Source: Syncephalastrum monosporum B8922
Lineage: Eukaryota; Mucoromycota; Mucoromycetes; Mucorales; Syncephalastraceae
Direction: 5' to 3'
DNA length: 64,000 nucleotides
NCBI GenBank assembly: GCA_000697355.1
Contig: JNEN01001182.1
Location: 1 to 64,000 of the forward strand
A program made the position numbers and the translations under genes. Shown one piece after another: positions 36,777-49,982 of the stretch. The number at the start of each line of letters is the position of its first letter. Positions within the stretch are counted from its first letter, which is position 1. The notes below the pieces were generated by a model. The model saw nothing but the letters and a program-made list of their open reading frames with translations, did not search any database and was not told the DNA's origin.

Positions 36777-39628
36777 CGTGTTTGCAAGTGAGGAGGGGTT
36801 GCGGTGATGGTGGGAGGGGGGGTGAAGGGAGGAGGAGGTTCTATTCGACGAGAGGAAAAGAGAAAGAGGAAGAGGAAGAGAGAGAGATGTTGGATAAAGT
36901 AAAAGTGGGATGAGCAGCTGGTTTAGAGTTCCGGAAAAAGTCAGAATTTAAGAAGAGAAACGGTTTGGCAAGGCGAGAATGGGGATGGTTCGGTCGCATT
37001 TCAAAGAAGCAGTAGTGAGATGAAACGTCCTCGACGTGTCTTCTTCTTTTACCTATTCGCACCCGCAGCAAGACAGAAAGGTGTCTGTATCAGAGAGAGA
37101 GAGAGAGAGGGAGGGAGGGAGGAAAAAAAATAGTCGTCCTTGCGTTTTTGCTGGGTTTTGTGTGTCTGCAACTCACGCTCTTTCGCTCCACTCGCTCGTT
37201 CGCTGCTGTTGCGAATGTGCTGCTGACTATTTTGAATTCATTCCCTTGAAATAAGATGAAAAAATTAGAAAATTGTCTCATCGCTTTGGCACTGTATCCG
37301 TGCAGAAGATATCAATTGGTTTCCGTGGACAATCTATAGAGCTTACTCTTTTTCTTTTTACGTCTTATTTTTATCTCATCTTTTTCTTCGTGTTCTTTTG
37401 TTGAATACTATACATGACTACGCTTCTCAAGAAACAAGCTCAACCCTGCTGCTTTTTTCGTACCACCGCCCAACCAGACAGGCACTAATCCACTTGTATA
37501 GATATAATCGTTAGATATCGTACTGTGCTATATTTCACACTTCACTATAGACGCATGCATATTGTTCTGTAGCAAGAGAGGGTGCGATGGCTTCAGTGAC
37601 AGAGGTGATCTGACGTTGCCACAGTGCGCGTATGATTGATTATGTGCCTTGGAGGCCCGCAGTTTGTGACACGTTGGACCATTATCCCTTGTACCATCTC
37701 CAGTCCCCCCAAAAAAATCGAATGACCTCGAACTTGCCATCTTCCTTTTCATCTCGATCTTACTTTTCTCTACACTTTCTCTTCCATGTGTCCCATCAAA
37801 AGAGAGAACGACCGCGCCATTTCCTGGAATGGGACATGGTGGTGGCAGTTCATCTGTATCGTTTGCAAGGGAGGGTGGAACAAAAGAAAAGCGAGAAATA
37901 CGAGTTACGTGGCTCGTGTTTTTTGGACCGTCGGACGGGCGGGGGAGAAAGGAGAATAAGGAAGGATTTGGGGGGTGGAACACTCGTGGCCAGACAAATG
38001 TTTTTTCTTTATCTTGTATACAGTGTCCCAACTGGAGATGAAGCCAACATGCTTCACCACGCTCATCGCATACTATTGTCTCTTCATTCTGTGAACAGAT
38101 TGAGGAGCAAAGGATCTGAAGTGTTATGAGCGGACACTTGGCGCAACTAGATCCTCACTGAAGAAGAAGAAATGGTTCAGACGCGCTGACAGAGGCTTGG
38201 CCTAGACTTAACTTTTTCTAATCACTCTCGCGTGCCTCTTCAGACGCCAGTTTATATTTTAGTAGCCTGAAGTGTAGGACAAAAACAGTCTTTGTCTGCT
38301 AGCTGTCCTCCTCAGGCGACCGGCTAACTTGATTTCTATATAACCACGTCTCAACAGAATATTAAAGCGATGTGCTTCTTTCTCTACTTGCCTCGCCCCA
38401 CTTGGTCAGGAGTACCGTCTTTCCTATAAAACAATACCGTGCATAGCACAAGGTTTAAATGTATGTGCTGAGCAATCTTTGCGCGAGACTATTCAACGTA
38501 CTGTCTATTTCACGTTCTCGACTAGATTTTCATCATCCAACGCTGCATTTACTAACTTCTGCAGCTTGATTGAATCCAGAAGTAGTAATACGTTATGCCA
38601 TGCCATGCCATGCCATGCCATGCTATACTATGCCATGCTATGTACATACAGGGTGCATTTCTTAAAAAACATATACTCAGCTATATTGGTATGTGCTTAC
38701 CCATATAAGCTAGAGAAGCAGCATTAATCTCTGTGTGTACAGATGCTGTAGACAAAAATAAAACAACAAAATGAGATGTCACGTACAAACGCCTATGCCT
38801 GAAGTGCAAGCTATCAGCTGGCATGATGTAGGGGCTCGACAGGGTCTCACTATTGACACCTCCTCTTTGTGCATACTGTGCATACGCATTTAGGATATCT
38901 AGCCAGGATGTCTATATATCAGCGAATGCTTTTGGCAAGCAATTCACATCAATACATATACCATGAATCTCGTGTGCAGCGCTTGTATACTGAAAGGCTC
39001 GCAAATGAGTATGGCGGTTTACAATACAATACGTTTGCAGGAAGAACGTAAGGAGATACAACTCGGTCACTTGGAGCGTTTGCTCCATGTGTTTGAATGC
39101 CAATTTTCTGAACAGCTGTAACCCATGGAGTGGCAAGACATTAAGCTTTATTGGCTTGTGTTATATGCATGCAGGCTGGACCATGGTAGTATTCGAAGAC
39201 ATCGTGTAATATAAATAAATTTCACATATAAAATGGAGCACGCAATTACACTGACTGAATGGCGGATGTATCGACAGTCAGCGGCAGCATCTGTTCTCCA
39301 ATGGGCTTCCTGAGAAGCACAATGATATGGAATATAAAAAGGAAGCAGAAGAAAAAAACTGTATGTATCATCCATGCCATTATTCGACCATGTGAGAATC
39401 ATCTCCTGAAGTCCAAAGAAGAAATACATTATAAAATTTTAACTCTATACTGAAAGATCTGCCCACAGATGTAAACACGCATTGGCTTTGATTTTTTGCC
39501 TTGCTTTTAGTACAACGCACCAAAAAATCCAATTTTTGACCAGTGTAACAAAAAGCATCGAGGCACACAAGGTCTCTCTTTTGTTATTTTCTTTCTTCTT
39601 TTCGACCTTTTTACTGAACTGACTGAAT
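36777..39628. other. Intergenic, no supportable gene
   Basis: This 2.85 kb region is the PKC1 promoter followed by AT-rich DNA. An AG/GAGA-rich block lies at 37095-37130. A CCATG pentanucleotide array lies at about 38597-38642. No ORF above 167 codons shows any family signature. Confidence 0.6.
38597..38642. repeat. CCATG/GCTAT pentanucleotide tandem array
   Basis: About four perfect ATGCC units are followed by variant units (ATGCT, ATACT). It is a simple microsatellite. Confidence 0.8.
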
Positions 39629-41184
39629 GTGTCCGCCTACGACTGTTCGATGAGTCCCCACCATGCTCTTGTCTCACCCCCGTACTCGCCTGAGCCATCT
39701 CCGTCATTAACACCCGCTCCCATGACCTCGCGTTCAACGCCTCTCCCCAACCGTAGTCGCCATGATAACCATAACAGTAACCATAACAACCACACAAAAA
39801 CCAGGAAACCAGACCTACCTCCTCTTCCTCTCGCCCAAACCGGCGTATCCACCCAAAGCTTACCTACGCCCAAGCACCCGAATATTGAACCAAGCCCGAC
39901 CTCTTCCACAAAAACAGCGACCACAGCACGTGTGGACCTCATACGCGAACCCCGACTGCATCAATCGTTTCAGTACGCTGGCACGCCTGCCGGCCGTCTC
40001 AAGCCTCACCGCGTAGGCTTCGCTGAATACGGTGCTCTCGACAATGGACACCCTGCCATCGTCATTGGCGGCCACGGCTGCAGTCGTCTCGTCGGTGTCA
40101 TGTTTGAGGAGCTGGCTCTGAGACATGGTATCCGTATGATCTGGCCTGAACGACCTGGGTAAGTCTATTCGCTATTTTGCCACCCCCCCTTTTCCGCTGA
40201 TATATCATTATATCGGTAACTTAGCTACGGTCTGAGTGAGGAATGCAGTGCGCAAGATTTCACTGCGCTCGAGTGGGCAGGTAAGGACAGAACGAAAGCC
40301 AGGAAAAAGAAGGACCGGACTAAAATTTGGACTGAATGTCTCTTTGTTCCTGATTGTTCCTGACAGAGGTGGTGATCCAACTCGCAGACCATTTGAACAT
40401 TCGCAAGTTTAGTCTCATAGCCCAGTCCGTCGGCACTGTCTTTGCTCTTGCCGTTGCACACAAATACCCTGCTCGCGTCCTCGGCCCCATCTTCCTGATT
40501 TCGCCCTGGGTATCTACACAAGTCGCCAACACATGGAAGTGGAGCCGGCGCTTGCCCGCCGCACTCGTCACGCGTACCGTCTCGCTTGCCATGGACGTCA
40601 TGTGGATGTTTAACAAGAACAGTCCACAGCCAGCACAGACAGATGAGGAAGAAGTGAACTCACCACGCGGGTCCAGCAGCGTCGAATCCCCCACGAGCCC
40701 ACCCATCTACATGACCCTGACCGCCATCGAAGAAGACGAACTCCTTGCCTCCCTCGACGACGAACCTTTCGATCTACCCACCGACTTTCCGCCTCATCGA
40801 CCTCTTCGTCACTCTGTTCGCCCTCGCCACATGTCTCTATACTTTGCCATGAATCGGCAGCGCATGGCCGAGCCGTACAGCGCCGGCCAGCTTTTGGACG
40901 TGCTCGTTGCTCTTGAGAAATACCACAGCTTTGGGTTCAGCTATTCCGAGATTAGGACGCCTGTCACGGCTGTCTGGGGTGACAAGGATGGTCTGATACC
41001 GCAGCGAGCGATTGATACGCTAGCCACCTTGCATGACGTCCGGCTGAAGATTCTCGACGGTGAAGGTCATGATTTGGTATGGAAGGAAGGGGTCATGGAA
41101 TGGGCTATCCGTGGTATATCTGAGCGCTGGCGCGGGCGTCTGAAGCGTCTGACACGGACCTTAAGTAATCGCAAGAGGCCCTAA
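39629..41184 (+). CDS. Alpha/beta hydrolase-fold protein
   Basis: Three exons, 39629-40158, 40225-40280 and 40367-41184, give 467 aa. A disordered Pro/Ser/Asn-rich N-terminus (about residues 1-105) precedes the fold. The putative triad is Ser216 in an AQSVG nucleophile elbow (Ala in place of the first Gly of GxSxG), Asp403 in GDKDG and His430 in GEGHD. The oxyanion GGHGCS segment lies near residue 150. A Glu/Ser-rich insertion of about 60 residues (about 280-340) lies between core and cap. There is no signal peptide. Substrate is unknown. An in-frame second Met, eight codons in (39650), could be the real start. The gene lies head-to-tail before the bS18m gene (215 bp). Confidence 0.82.
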
Positions 41185-41399
41185 CCAAACAATTATGTTA
41201 ATGTTGATAATATACTACTACTACTACTACTATTACTATTACTTACCTCTTGTAATGCTCAACGTATATGTTCTTCATAAGGCGATGACAATTTCCTTGT
41301 AAAGTGTGGGTCCCCTGGCAGTGTGGCTTGTGCTAGATTTCCCAGCTCTCCACGCTCTGCTTTGACACACCGCTTCGACTTTGCTCTTTGTCTTACAAC

Positions 41400-42110
41400 A
41401 TGCTTGCCACCCGCATTGTCAGCCGACCTTTATTAGGTCTGTCCAGCACACGCTTGATCTCTACTTCACGGCCATCAGCACAACTCCAGGAACGGGAAGC
41501 CCCTCAGTCGCAGGGTGAGGGTGAAAGTACGTCTACTTGTTATGACGCATCTCGACATGTCAAACTCACCTTCCTAACGCCACTTTACAGTCTACCAAAG
41601 AACGCTGAACCTGCTCGAGAAATACGCCGATCGTAAGCGACTGTCTGCATGGTCCTGACATGGATGACTCACTCTTCTTCTAATGTAATGTAGTCCAACA
41701 GTCCAAACGCACTGCAAGCGGACCTCGCTTCCAGAAATCCCACCAAATTGGCGACACCTACCACCCCCACGACCTGAACGATAAAGAATACCAACAACGT
41801 CTGCAAGCCTCGCGCCGAAAGCCGCAAACGCCTGCGCAGGATCCTTTTGACGTTCTGGACCTTGATCCTCTGCATGAGTACAAGAACACAGAACTTCTAT
41901 CCTACTTTGTCTCCGATATGGGAAAGATCTTGCCCAGAGACGTCACCGGTGTCACTGCAAAGAACCAGCGTAAACTTGCAAAGGCCATCAAGCGTGCAAG
42001 AGCCATGGGTACGTGGATAGAAATCATTTGCTTAGGGTACTGTCTAATCATATTGCTGTCTGTTCCATTTGCTAGGTCTCTTGTCATGCACGAGCAAAGC
42101 TCATGTGTAG
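41400..42110 (+). CDS. RSM18: Mitochondrial small-subunit ribosomal protein bS18m
   Basis: Four exons, 41400-41526, 41591-41632, 41694-42008 and 42076-42110, give 172 aa. It is a mitoribosomal small-subunit protein homologous to bacterial S18. The N-terminus (about residues 1-35) is rich in Arg, Ser and Leu and lacks acids, as in mitochondrial presequences. The S18 core near the C-terminus reads [19 protein letters not shown] followed by [16 protein letters not shown], the family signature. The last exon encodes only [11 protein letters not shown], replacing the usual GLLPF.Y ending. The ATG chosen is the first in the frame. Confidence 0.93.
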
Positions 42111-42324
42111 ATACTTTAGAACACCATAAAAATAAAAATATCAGCCTACTTTTCATCCACTTGTCAATACGTTTGCATATGAATTAAAACAAGTGGGAAC
42201 AACTCGCTGTTTTGACTTGCTGGTAACTGAATTTAGTGTATCTAAGATTGGTCGCTCGCAGAAACCTCCCGGTCGCGGGTCTTTATCACTTCACGATCTC
42301 GATCGGCTCCATTTCCTCTTCCCA

Positions 42325-43790
42325 ATGCCCAAAGCCGAGCGCGCAAAACTCCTGACGGTACGCAAACGTCACATAGACTACAACGATGTCCCTTTTTACG
42401 GCCGATGCCGCAACACCAACGATTTCACACGCCTTGCGCAAATTGGCGAAGGCACCTACGGCGTTGTCTAGTAGGCACTTATACGTTCGTTGCTAGGATA
42501 CAGTCTCATTCGCGACTCAGTAAAGTGACAGATAAACGGAAACCAGGCGTGTTTGCTCTCAAGGAAGTGCGGATCGAACGCGATGCCGATGGCATACCCA
42601 TATCCACCCTGCGCGAGATTGGTCTCTTGAAACAAATGAAGCACCCCAACATTGTCAACGTGTTTGACGTCGCAGCCGGCCCAAAGCTAGAAACCGTACA
42701 CATGCTCATGGAATACTGCGAGCAGGTAAGCTCTGCTTCCGTCTTTTTCTCCTATTCACCGTTACAAGGATTTGGGAACACTGCTGGATATGGTGCCCAC
42801 GCCGTATACATCAGCCGAAGGTAAAAAAAAAAAAAAAGAAGGATCTGGATATATTGTTTATACAGCATTCCTTATTGTTTATTATGATTGATATGTAGTC
42901 AAGTGCCTCATGCAACAATTACTGCATGGCCTTGAATATATCCATAACCATTCTATCGTGCATAGGTAACACAATTGAATGGGGGAGGGGGGAAACGAAT
43001 CATGCATGTGTTGATCCAACGTACAGAGATCTCAAGATGTCGAACCTTCTAATTAACACGCAAGGGGTTTTAAAAATTGGTAATATTAAAGTAGTGATGT
43101 TGTCTCATCTCATGACTCATGTGATATCCTGATATCCATTCAGCTGATTTTGGCCTGGCTCGAACATTAAGCACCCATGGACGGCCAATGACACCGAACG
43201 TCGTAACGCTGTGGTATCGCGCCCCCGAGCTCTTGTTTGGCGAAACCAAATATACCACTGCCGTCGACATTTGGTCCGCAGGCTGTGTTATGGGTGAACT
43301 CCTCCAGCACAAGCCGCTTTTGCCCGGTAGCACCGAGCAAACCGAGATTGAATTGATAACCAAGCTCTTGGGCACACCCAATGAGACGATTTGGCCTGGG
43401 TTCTCCAAGCTCGCACATGCAAACGTATTATCCCTTCCGAAGCAAGAGTAAGTCATACGGTTCAGTTATTTATAGACCTAGTAACTCATCCATCGATATG
43501 ATGATCTTGTCAGTCAAAACCAACTCAAGGTGGTGTTTCCTAAACAGAGTGAAAGTACCATCAAGCTGCTTGCATCTCTGTTGACATACGATCCTCGCAA
43601 ACGACCTTCTGTCAAGGCCGCTTTGGGCCATCCTTACTTTTCCGAGTACCCTCTACGTAAGCCAAGAAGGGAATTCAAGTGGATCATAAGAACTCACCCA
43701 GGCGCTTGAAAATCAGCGGCCGATCCAGCCTCTCTACCAGTATACCCAGAAATTAAACATTTCATCGCTTCTGGCGGCAGCGAGCACTGA
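42325..43790 (+). CDS. Cyclin-dependent kinase 10-like protein kinase
   Basis: Eight exons: 42325-42470, 42521-42725, 42769-42820, 42899-42965, 43027-43079, 43144-43447, 43514-43656 and 43717-43790, giving 347 aa. Motifs: GEGTYG loop (41-46), ATP-binding Lys63, a C-helix PISTLRE (75-81) like PISSLRE of CDK10, HRDLKMSN, DFGLAR, then TPNVVTLWYRAPE and a GTPNETIWPGFSKL segment that matches animal CDK10 more closely than other CDKs. CDK10 pairs with cyclin M in animals; the fungal partner is unknown. The 50-bp first intron was placed so that VYKVTDKRKPGVFALK is continuous. This is the least certain junction. Confidence 0.9.
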
Positions 43791-44047
43791 TAGCCATTCA
43801 TATCATGTGTCAACCTTTCAGGACGTCATTGTATATAGTCTATACAGTTATCAAGAACAAGATACACCGCCTGCAAGTCTTGTATATCTTTCTGCAAACG
43901 ACAACGGAATGAAAAGAAGAAAAAAAGGTAGAGACAACTGTGCTTGCGAGCCGAAAAGAAAATATAGAAAATGTCAGGGAGGGAAAAAGAATATTTAAAA
44001 TACATATGTATATATCACATAGAAAACATGGTGAGGGGAAACTAGTT

Positions 44048-46193
44048 TTACATGACCACGTCTATGCCATCGTCGCAGGTCGTTTGTTCGATCGCATTCG
44101 AGATCTCTCCCGTGGCAGGATCGATGCGCGAGACGTGGCAGACGCGGGCGGAGTGCACCTGGGTATGAAAAGGAAACGGTAGCACTTGGTATTTGAGGAC
44201 GCCACGTACCGTCAACTCGTAGGGGTATCGGATGAGATAAGACCTGCATCAAAGGAATAAACAAACGTGGTTAAATAAAACGCAATTTTGTTTATATAGC
44301 GACATACCAGCGTTCATTGCCGCTCATGTCATTTTTAGTTTTGCCTGGGTTCTTGATTTGTACTTGACTGATAGCTTCGTGGATCCTTGAATGAAAGAAA
44401 CGAGCGGGAGGGAAGACGAGCGGCTCGTCGAGCTGATACACCGTTCCGAGGAACTCCAATGGATTGGCGGCTATATATTTTTCGAGCGGATATACACATC
44501 AATATCGTACCCATTGGGCGGGGATTCACGATAAATGATACATACATGGAAACGGCAGAGTTTCATTGTCGGGTAAAGCAGAGGTAGGCACGTATTGGCT
44601 GGAGGCAAAGACGCTGAGGGAGGCTTCCTGAATCTGCAGTGTCCATAGGTTACCATTCCTAATAAGGTTGCATGATGGGTGAGGTGTAAACAACAGAGCG
44701 TCATGTTCGATGAATCGTAACCTACCGTCCTTTCACATGCAAATCAAAGAAAAGCTCCTTGGTAGAGCCGAGCACATTTGAAAGCTCAAGTACGTCCACC
44801 GAAGCCAGGGGCAGGGCCATGTAGAGGATCGAGAGCCACAGTAGCAAAACTGCAGCGAGACAGCTCAGGAACATCCACAAAACAACGACGAGCGGTCTTG
44901 TGTTTCTTCTATGACACAATAGTCATCAGTATACTATATACATATATACACACAAGTCCTCTGTACTGCACTTGTAATTTGTTTCAAATTTTGTGTTTGT
45001 AACCTACTTTTTCCTGTCGATCACCAGATCGTCACTCCAATAGCGGCGCACACGTTTCTTGAGCGGAGGGGCGCGCAACAGTGGAAGGTTTTCCTCATCC
45101 GAAACCGGATAAATATCCGACAGATGCTTGTAACGATGTGGGGGTGCCGAATGCTGTTGTTGCAGCTGCTGTTGCTGCTGTTGGTGAAAAGGAGAGCGGA
45201 GCATTGCGGTGGGTGGCAGCTCGGACACGGCAGACCGTAAGACTGGCCTCCGCGGTCTGGTGTACGAGGGCAGCACGTCGCTGGCCCTCTTAAAGGAAGG
45301 GAAGACGGTCGGGTAGGCATACGGGCGGTGATATACAAAGGACTCTTGCTCATCCGAGTCTACAACAAAAATTACATATATAAAAAAAAAAAGATGCGTC
45401 AGATGATACTGATATGCAGTTGTATATTGTCTTGGATTGGACTCTATATAGTACCATTGGCATCCAAGACAGCTGCACTAAGGTTGTGAGCAAAAATCTC
45501 GGTCGGCTTGATATGTTTCCGTCTGTTCTTCTTCGGTGCTCGTTTGCTGTTTGAATTGCTGTTGTTGTTGGAAGGTCGTTGAACGCCGGACTCGCTTCCG
45601 GAGCGAATACTTTTCGCGTCGTTGCTGGTATTTTTCTTGGAGCCAGTGTTAAACATGGGTTCCTGTTCGGGAAAGACGGCTGTCTCAATGGTCAACTGGC
45701 GCTCTTGTTGCTGTTGCTGTTGGTGTGGTTGTTGTTGGGTTGGTTGATTATGACTCTGCAAATTTTGACCACTATGTTTCTGTGGATCATCACTCTGCTG
45801 CAGTCCTTGCTGTTGCGAATGGTTTTGATGCTGCTGTTGCTGTTGTGGGTCAAGTGGGTGGGGGTGTTGCGAGGAAGGCGGCTGGGTGGTGTTTTGTGGT
45901 GGGTGAAGCGGAGTTCCTGTGTCACGACTCATAGGCTTGAAATCCATATCTTCCTGCAAACGTTTGAGAGTCATGAAGCGAGACTTGTCAGAGCTGTGGA
46001 TCGTCTTAAGCGTGGGCCTTGGTGGGACAGCAAGTCGTGCACGTTGGTGGAGGTCAGCCGGCACTGATACAGTCTTTTGTTTTTCTGCGAATGAAGGTGG
46101 CAAGGACGAAGAGGATGACGACGACGGTGACCGGTCGGGTTCGTCGTCAGTCGTCGGGCTCTCGGCACAAGAGTCTCGGTCTTCTTTGGCCAT
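44048..46193 (-). CDS. VAC7: Vacuolar segregation protein Vac7
   Basis: Six exons: 46193-45455, 45359-45008, 44908-44726, 44658-44546, 44470-44308 and 44243-44048, giving 581 aa (yeast Vac7 is larger, 1,165). Vac7 sits in the vacuole membrane and activates the Fab1-Vac14-Fig4 complex that makes PI(3,5)P2. The N-terminal 250 residues are disordered with Ser and Gln tracts. The family part is C-terminal: LLRAPP and a basic patch, one membrane helix (about 370-393), then NVLGSTKELFFDLHVKGRNG, an LGTVYQLDEPLVFP segment and YPYELTVRGVLKYQ, as in the Vac7 Pfam domain. It converges on the CDK10-like gene (257 bp). Confidence 0.9.
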
Positions 46194-47310
46194 GGTTGGC
46201 GGCGGGCTGCTGCTGCTACTACTAATCTAGTGAGACTACGGCTGCTTTTTGCTGCGTCGGGTATAGACAGTTTAATGGCGCGTTTCGTAAAGGAAAGGTA
46301 AAGGAAGGTATAAAAAAGGGAACCGAGTAGGACAACAGAAAAAAGAAAGAAAATTTAAGAGAAAAAAAAAAAGAGGAGGAAAGAGAGAAGGAAGAAAAAG
46401 GTAAATATACAAAATAGAAAATGGTGTGTTGATGTTGTCCGCTTGGCAGCAGCAGGAATGGATTTCCTTCCAGTGCGGCCACGTGAGCTTCTTGTTGTCT
46501 GGAAGCTACAGCCAGTTTGGTTCCGTTTCACAGGTGGCACGCCTTGTGCTCATTCCCGTCTCCACGCACTTCACACCAGCTGACCCGACATCTCCGTTCC
46601 CGCCCCTCCCCTCAGCGACTACCGTATTTGTATCAGCTGTGCCGACTGCACGGCCCCACCCGCTTTTTATTTCCACTCATATAAAGGTGTTCTGTAGGGT
46701 CCTGCTTCTATTGTCCAAGCATATATGCGCTATTTGCTGCCTTAATATCACACGGCTGTTTGGAGCGCACATTTTAGACCGCCGCACAAAATAAAAAACG
46801 TACTGTAGGCATATGCATATGCGAATGTTGCAGCGAAGCGAGAGACAAAGAGAGAGCATAGAAGCAAAATAACTTAGTCAGCCCACGGGCCTGTTGACTG
46901 GCCTCGTTCCTTCTATATCTGCAGCTTTGACGGCAAAGGAGATGGTATTGCACAAGCCTGGCACCATTTATGGCTGTTCGTGTCACCCGCCAGATTCCCT
47001 TTCCGCCATACACTTTTTGCCTTGTCCACTCTCACTTTGCCCATAAATCGCTTCATTGTGTCACCCATGGGACGAAAAAGTGTCACCGGCTTATCGGATA
47101 TATTAGCAGTTGTCAAGGTGAGTCGTAATATTCTCAACTACAGTAGTCTATCAGAGATATTGAGGAAGAAGATAGAGCACCATGGAAAAATAAAATCCAT
47201 CAGTCTGCTTGTCATAAGATGAAATTCACCAGGGGCCATTCTATGTGCGTTATATTAAGGATAGAAAATATGGAGGTAATTTTTTGAAATAAGTAACTAG
47301 GGATGCTTGT
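46194..47310. other. VAC7 upstream region
   Basis: This 1.1 kb region lies between the VAC7 start and the peptidase stop (both minus). It has a purine-rich stretch at about 46310-46400. ORFs are short (up to 122 codons) and unrecognised. Confidence 0.6.
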
Positions 47311-49200
47311 TTAAGCGCGAGTAGAAAGCACTGGAATATATGTCGAGGATGATGGTGCTGCTGAAGAGGATGAGGAGTTGTCAGTGGCGCTGCTAATAGG
47401 GAATGTGGGAAAAGTGATGGGACAAAGGTCGGCATGCTTTTCAGGTGCTCGCATCAGGGACTCGATATCTTTAATTTCTTTGGGTGCCGTCGTCAAATTA
47501 TCATGCCCATCAGTGGTGATCTGTACCGTGTCCTCGATACGAATGCCACCAACGCTGCGGTATCGATCGAGCTTATCCCAATCAAAGTACTGTCGATGAG
47601 CCGATTCAGACCAGGCTTGCAAGATAGCGCCATGGAAATAAACGCCAGGCTCAACTGTGATGACCATATTAAGCTGCAAGGGCTCCGTGAAAAGGAAGGA
47701 TCTGTCGAAATAGTAGCATGGATGGCACAATGAATATCTTCCTGTGTGCACAAGCAAAGCAAATGTTAAACTCACCCGCCGACATCATGGACATCCAAGC
47801 CGACGGAATGGCCTAGACCTATGTTGGCGAAAAGTAAATATGCGGATGCGTAAGTGGGAGCGTGCGCCGCTTTAATCACATAGCTTCGCATTGTTGGGTA
47901 AGCGTACCATGGTAAAAAAATGCATTCGGGATACCCCTGTCAAGCAGCTCCTCAATCGACCCACGCAGAATTCCCAGTCCAACGAGCTCTTCGCAGAGGA
48001 CTCGCATCGCAAGATGTTCCATGTCTGGCCACCAGGTCCCCACTTTTAGTTTCGCCAACACTGCCTGCATGAGCAAGTAAAAGGATTTTATGAACAAATG
48101 TCGCATCCGTACACAGTCAGAATACACATGTAACGGAACATACCTTTTGCATCTTGAGAACAATGCCATATATTGTCCTTGCTTCGGGTGAAAATGTGCC
48201 CGAGGCGGGAAAAGTGCGAGTGACATCGCTGCTGTAGCAGCCTGCCTCAACTCCCGCATCGATGAGAACCAACGCGCCAGGCTCGATGCGGCCCGAGCGA
48301 CGAGTATTGTGGAGAGTTGCAGCCCGTGTGCCTGAGGCCACAATAGGCACATAGGCTTGGCGGTCCAGACCATGGCATGCCGCGGCGAGGCCAGTGAAGA
48401 GGGCGGCGACACGCCCTTCTGTGATCTTCTTTTGATTGAAGAGGGAAGGAAAACGAGCCATAAGAGCGGTATGGCAGTGGGAGGTAGCATTGCCAGCGCA
48501 CCTCAACGCCGTGATCTCCCAGGGAAACTTGGTCAATCGGGCACGCGTCAGAGCTGGACGCAACTCGTCCCGGTTAAGCAGCGGTAAATAATCGGTAGGC
48601 AGCGCCGTGGTATCGGTTGTATCCAGCACGTGAATAATACTTGGTGCCAGCTGTCTAAGCGTCGGCTCCAAATCGTCTTCAGTTATTATATAATCGGCAT
48701 CATATTGTTGCAAAAGCTCGGATGTGTTTGCGGTAGCGCCTTTCCACATCACATCCGTTTCGGAAACCGTAGGTGCGACAAGATACACCTGCATGGCTGT
48801 AAAATCTACAATCACATGGAATCCTGGTTCGTTCACCCCTGTGCACCCAAAGACAGGAACCAGTTCAGTATATACCCAGTACTCTAATTTTAACCTTGCA
48901 TCTCTTCTTACCGGTGAGGTAGTAAAAGTGGCTTTCTTGGCGAAAATCGAGCTCGATGTCTGTATCGTCTCGCATCACGTCCTTTGCACCATGGAGATAT
49001 ATAATGGCTCGCTCATACTGCTGGGATAGCTCATTAAGACGGCTGGAATTTCCTTCATTGGGCGCGTTGCTCTTTTGTTCTTTAGCCAATAATAAATTAT
49101 GGACTTTGAGACAATGCTGTTTGGTCGGTAAGCGGGCGAATAATTCGCAGGTAGTATTCCATTTGGCCGATGGAGTAAGAGTCGTAGAATGAGGAGCCAT
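47311..49200 (-). CDS. Prolidase-type Xaa-Pro peptidase (M24B)
   Basis: Five exons: 49200-48912, 48838-48144, 48064-47908, 47818-47776 and 47701-47311, giving 524 aa (prolidases about 490). Family members split Xaa-Pro bonds using a dinuclear metal site. An N-terminal aminopeptidase-P-like domain (about 15-190) contains the ERAIIYL and DIELDFRQESHFYYLTG strands. All five metal ligands of the pita-bread fold are present: Asp290 in LIDAG, Asp301 in SSDVTRTF, His384 in GLGHSVG, Glu412 in TVEPG and Glu451 in IRIEDTV. An unusual Ser/Ala-rich tail of about 35 residues ends the protein. No signal peptide is present, so it is probably cytosolic. Prolidase and aminopeptidase P cannot be told apart with certainty. 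Confidence 0.92.
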
Positions 49201-49982
49201 AAGGCAGGTGTACAGTAGCAGTAAAAGAAATAGGATATCAGTTGGATATGTGAAAAAAAAGAAGCTGAATGAAAAGTGACCAGGCAATAAATAATGCAAG
49301 GAAAAGAGGCAATCGACATAAAAAAAGCTAGAGCCATGGGATCGGTTCAATACGGCTGATCTGCTGATGGTGCTTCCGGAAAAGAGGATCACAATGGTGG
49401 CACGGTATGCTACTTTTCTAATACTATATGGTAGTAGGGCACGGACAATCTGTGTGATCTTGGGTTGCACGGCATGTTTCTTGGCCAGAGCTACGCTTTT
49501 CGCAATACATATGTACGTGCATATCTATAGAAAGCTAAGGCGAGCGCACGGGGCAAGGACACAATAGTTGTGTGTGGGGGAGGGAAGGCAGCCTAACAGA
49601 AAGCGCCGCCTGTTCATTTTTTTTTTCTTGCACGCATCACAAGTTCCGCCTTCCACTTGCCCCTTCCCCTGAAGATACACATCAGCCACACCCAAAAAGG
49701 CGCATTTGCCTTTTTCGGCTCTTCGACCGGTCTTCGCTCGCTACTTAACTCAAGTAGCTCACCGATAACATGACGTTTAGATGTTCGCTTCTGGTTTTTT
49801 TTTTTTTTCAGCTGATGACCAAAAGAATTTGACAGTCAGTTTATTTAGTTGCAGAAACTAGAAAGAACTGTCTGCCATGACTTTTTTTTTCTTTGTTCCT
49901 TTCCCTTTGAGATCCAAATTCCATTATAAAATGACCATTGTTTATTGCCACACGAATCGTGAAGAGGAAAGAACTAAAAATA
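49201..49982. other. Spacer upstream of the peptidase gene
   Basis: It holds the peptidase promoter and the 3' flank of the PLD-like gene, with T-runs at about 49616-49627 and 49796-49809. No gene is supportable. Confidence 0.6.
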
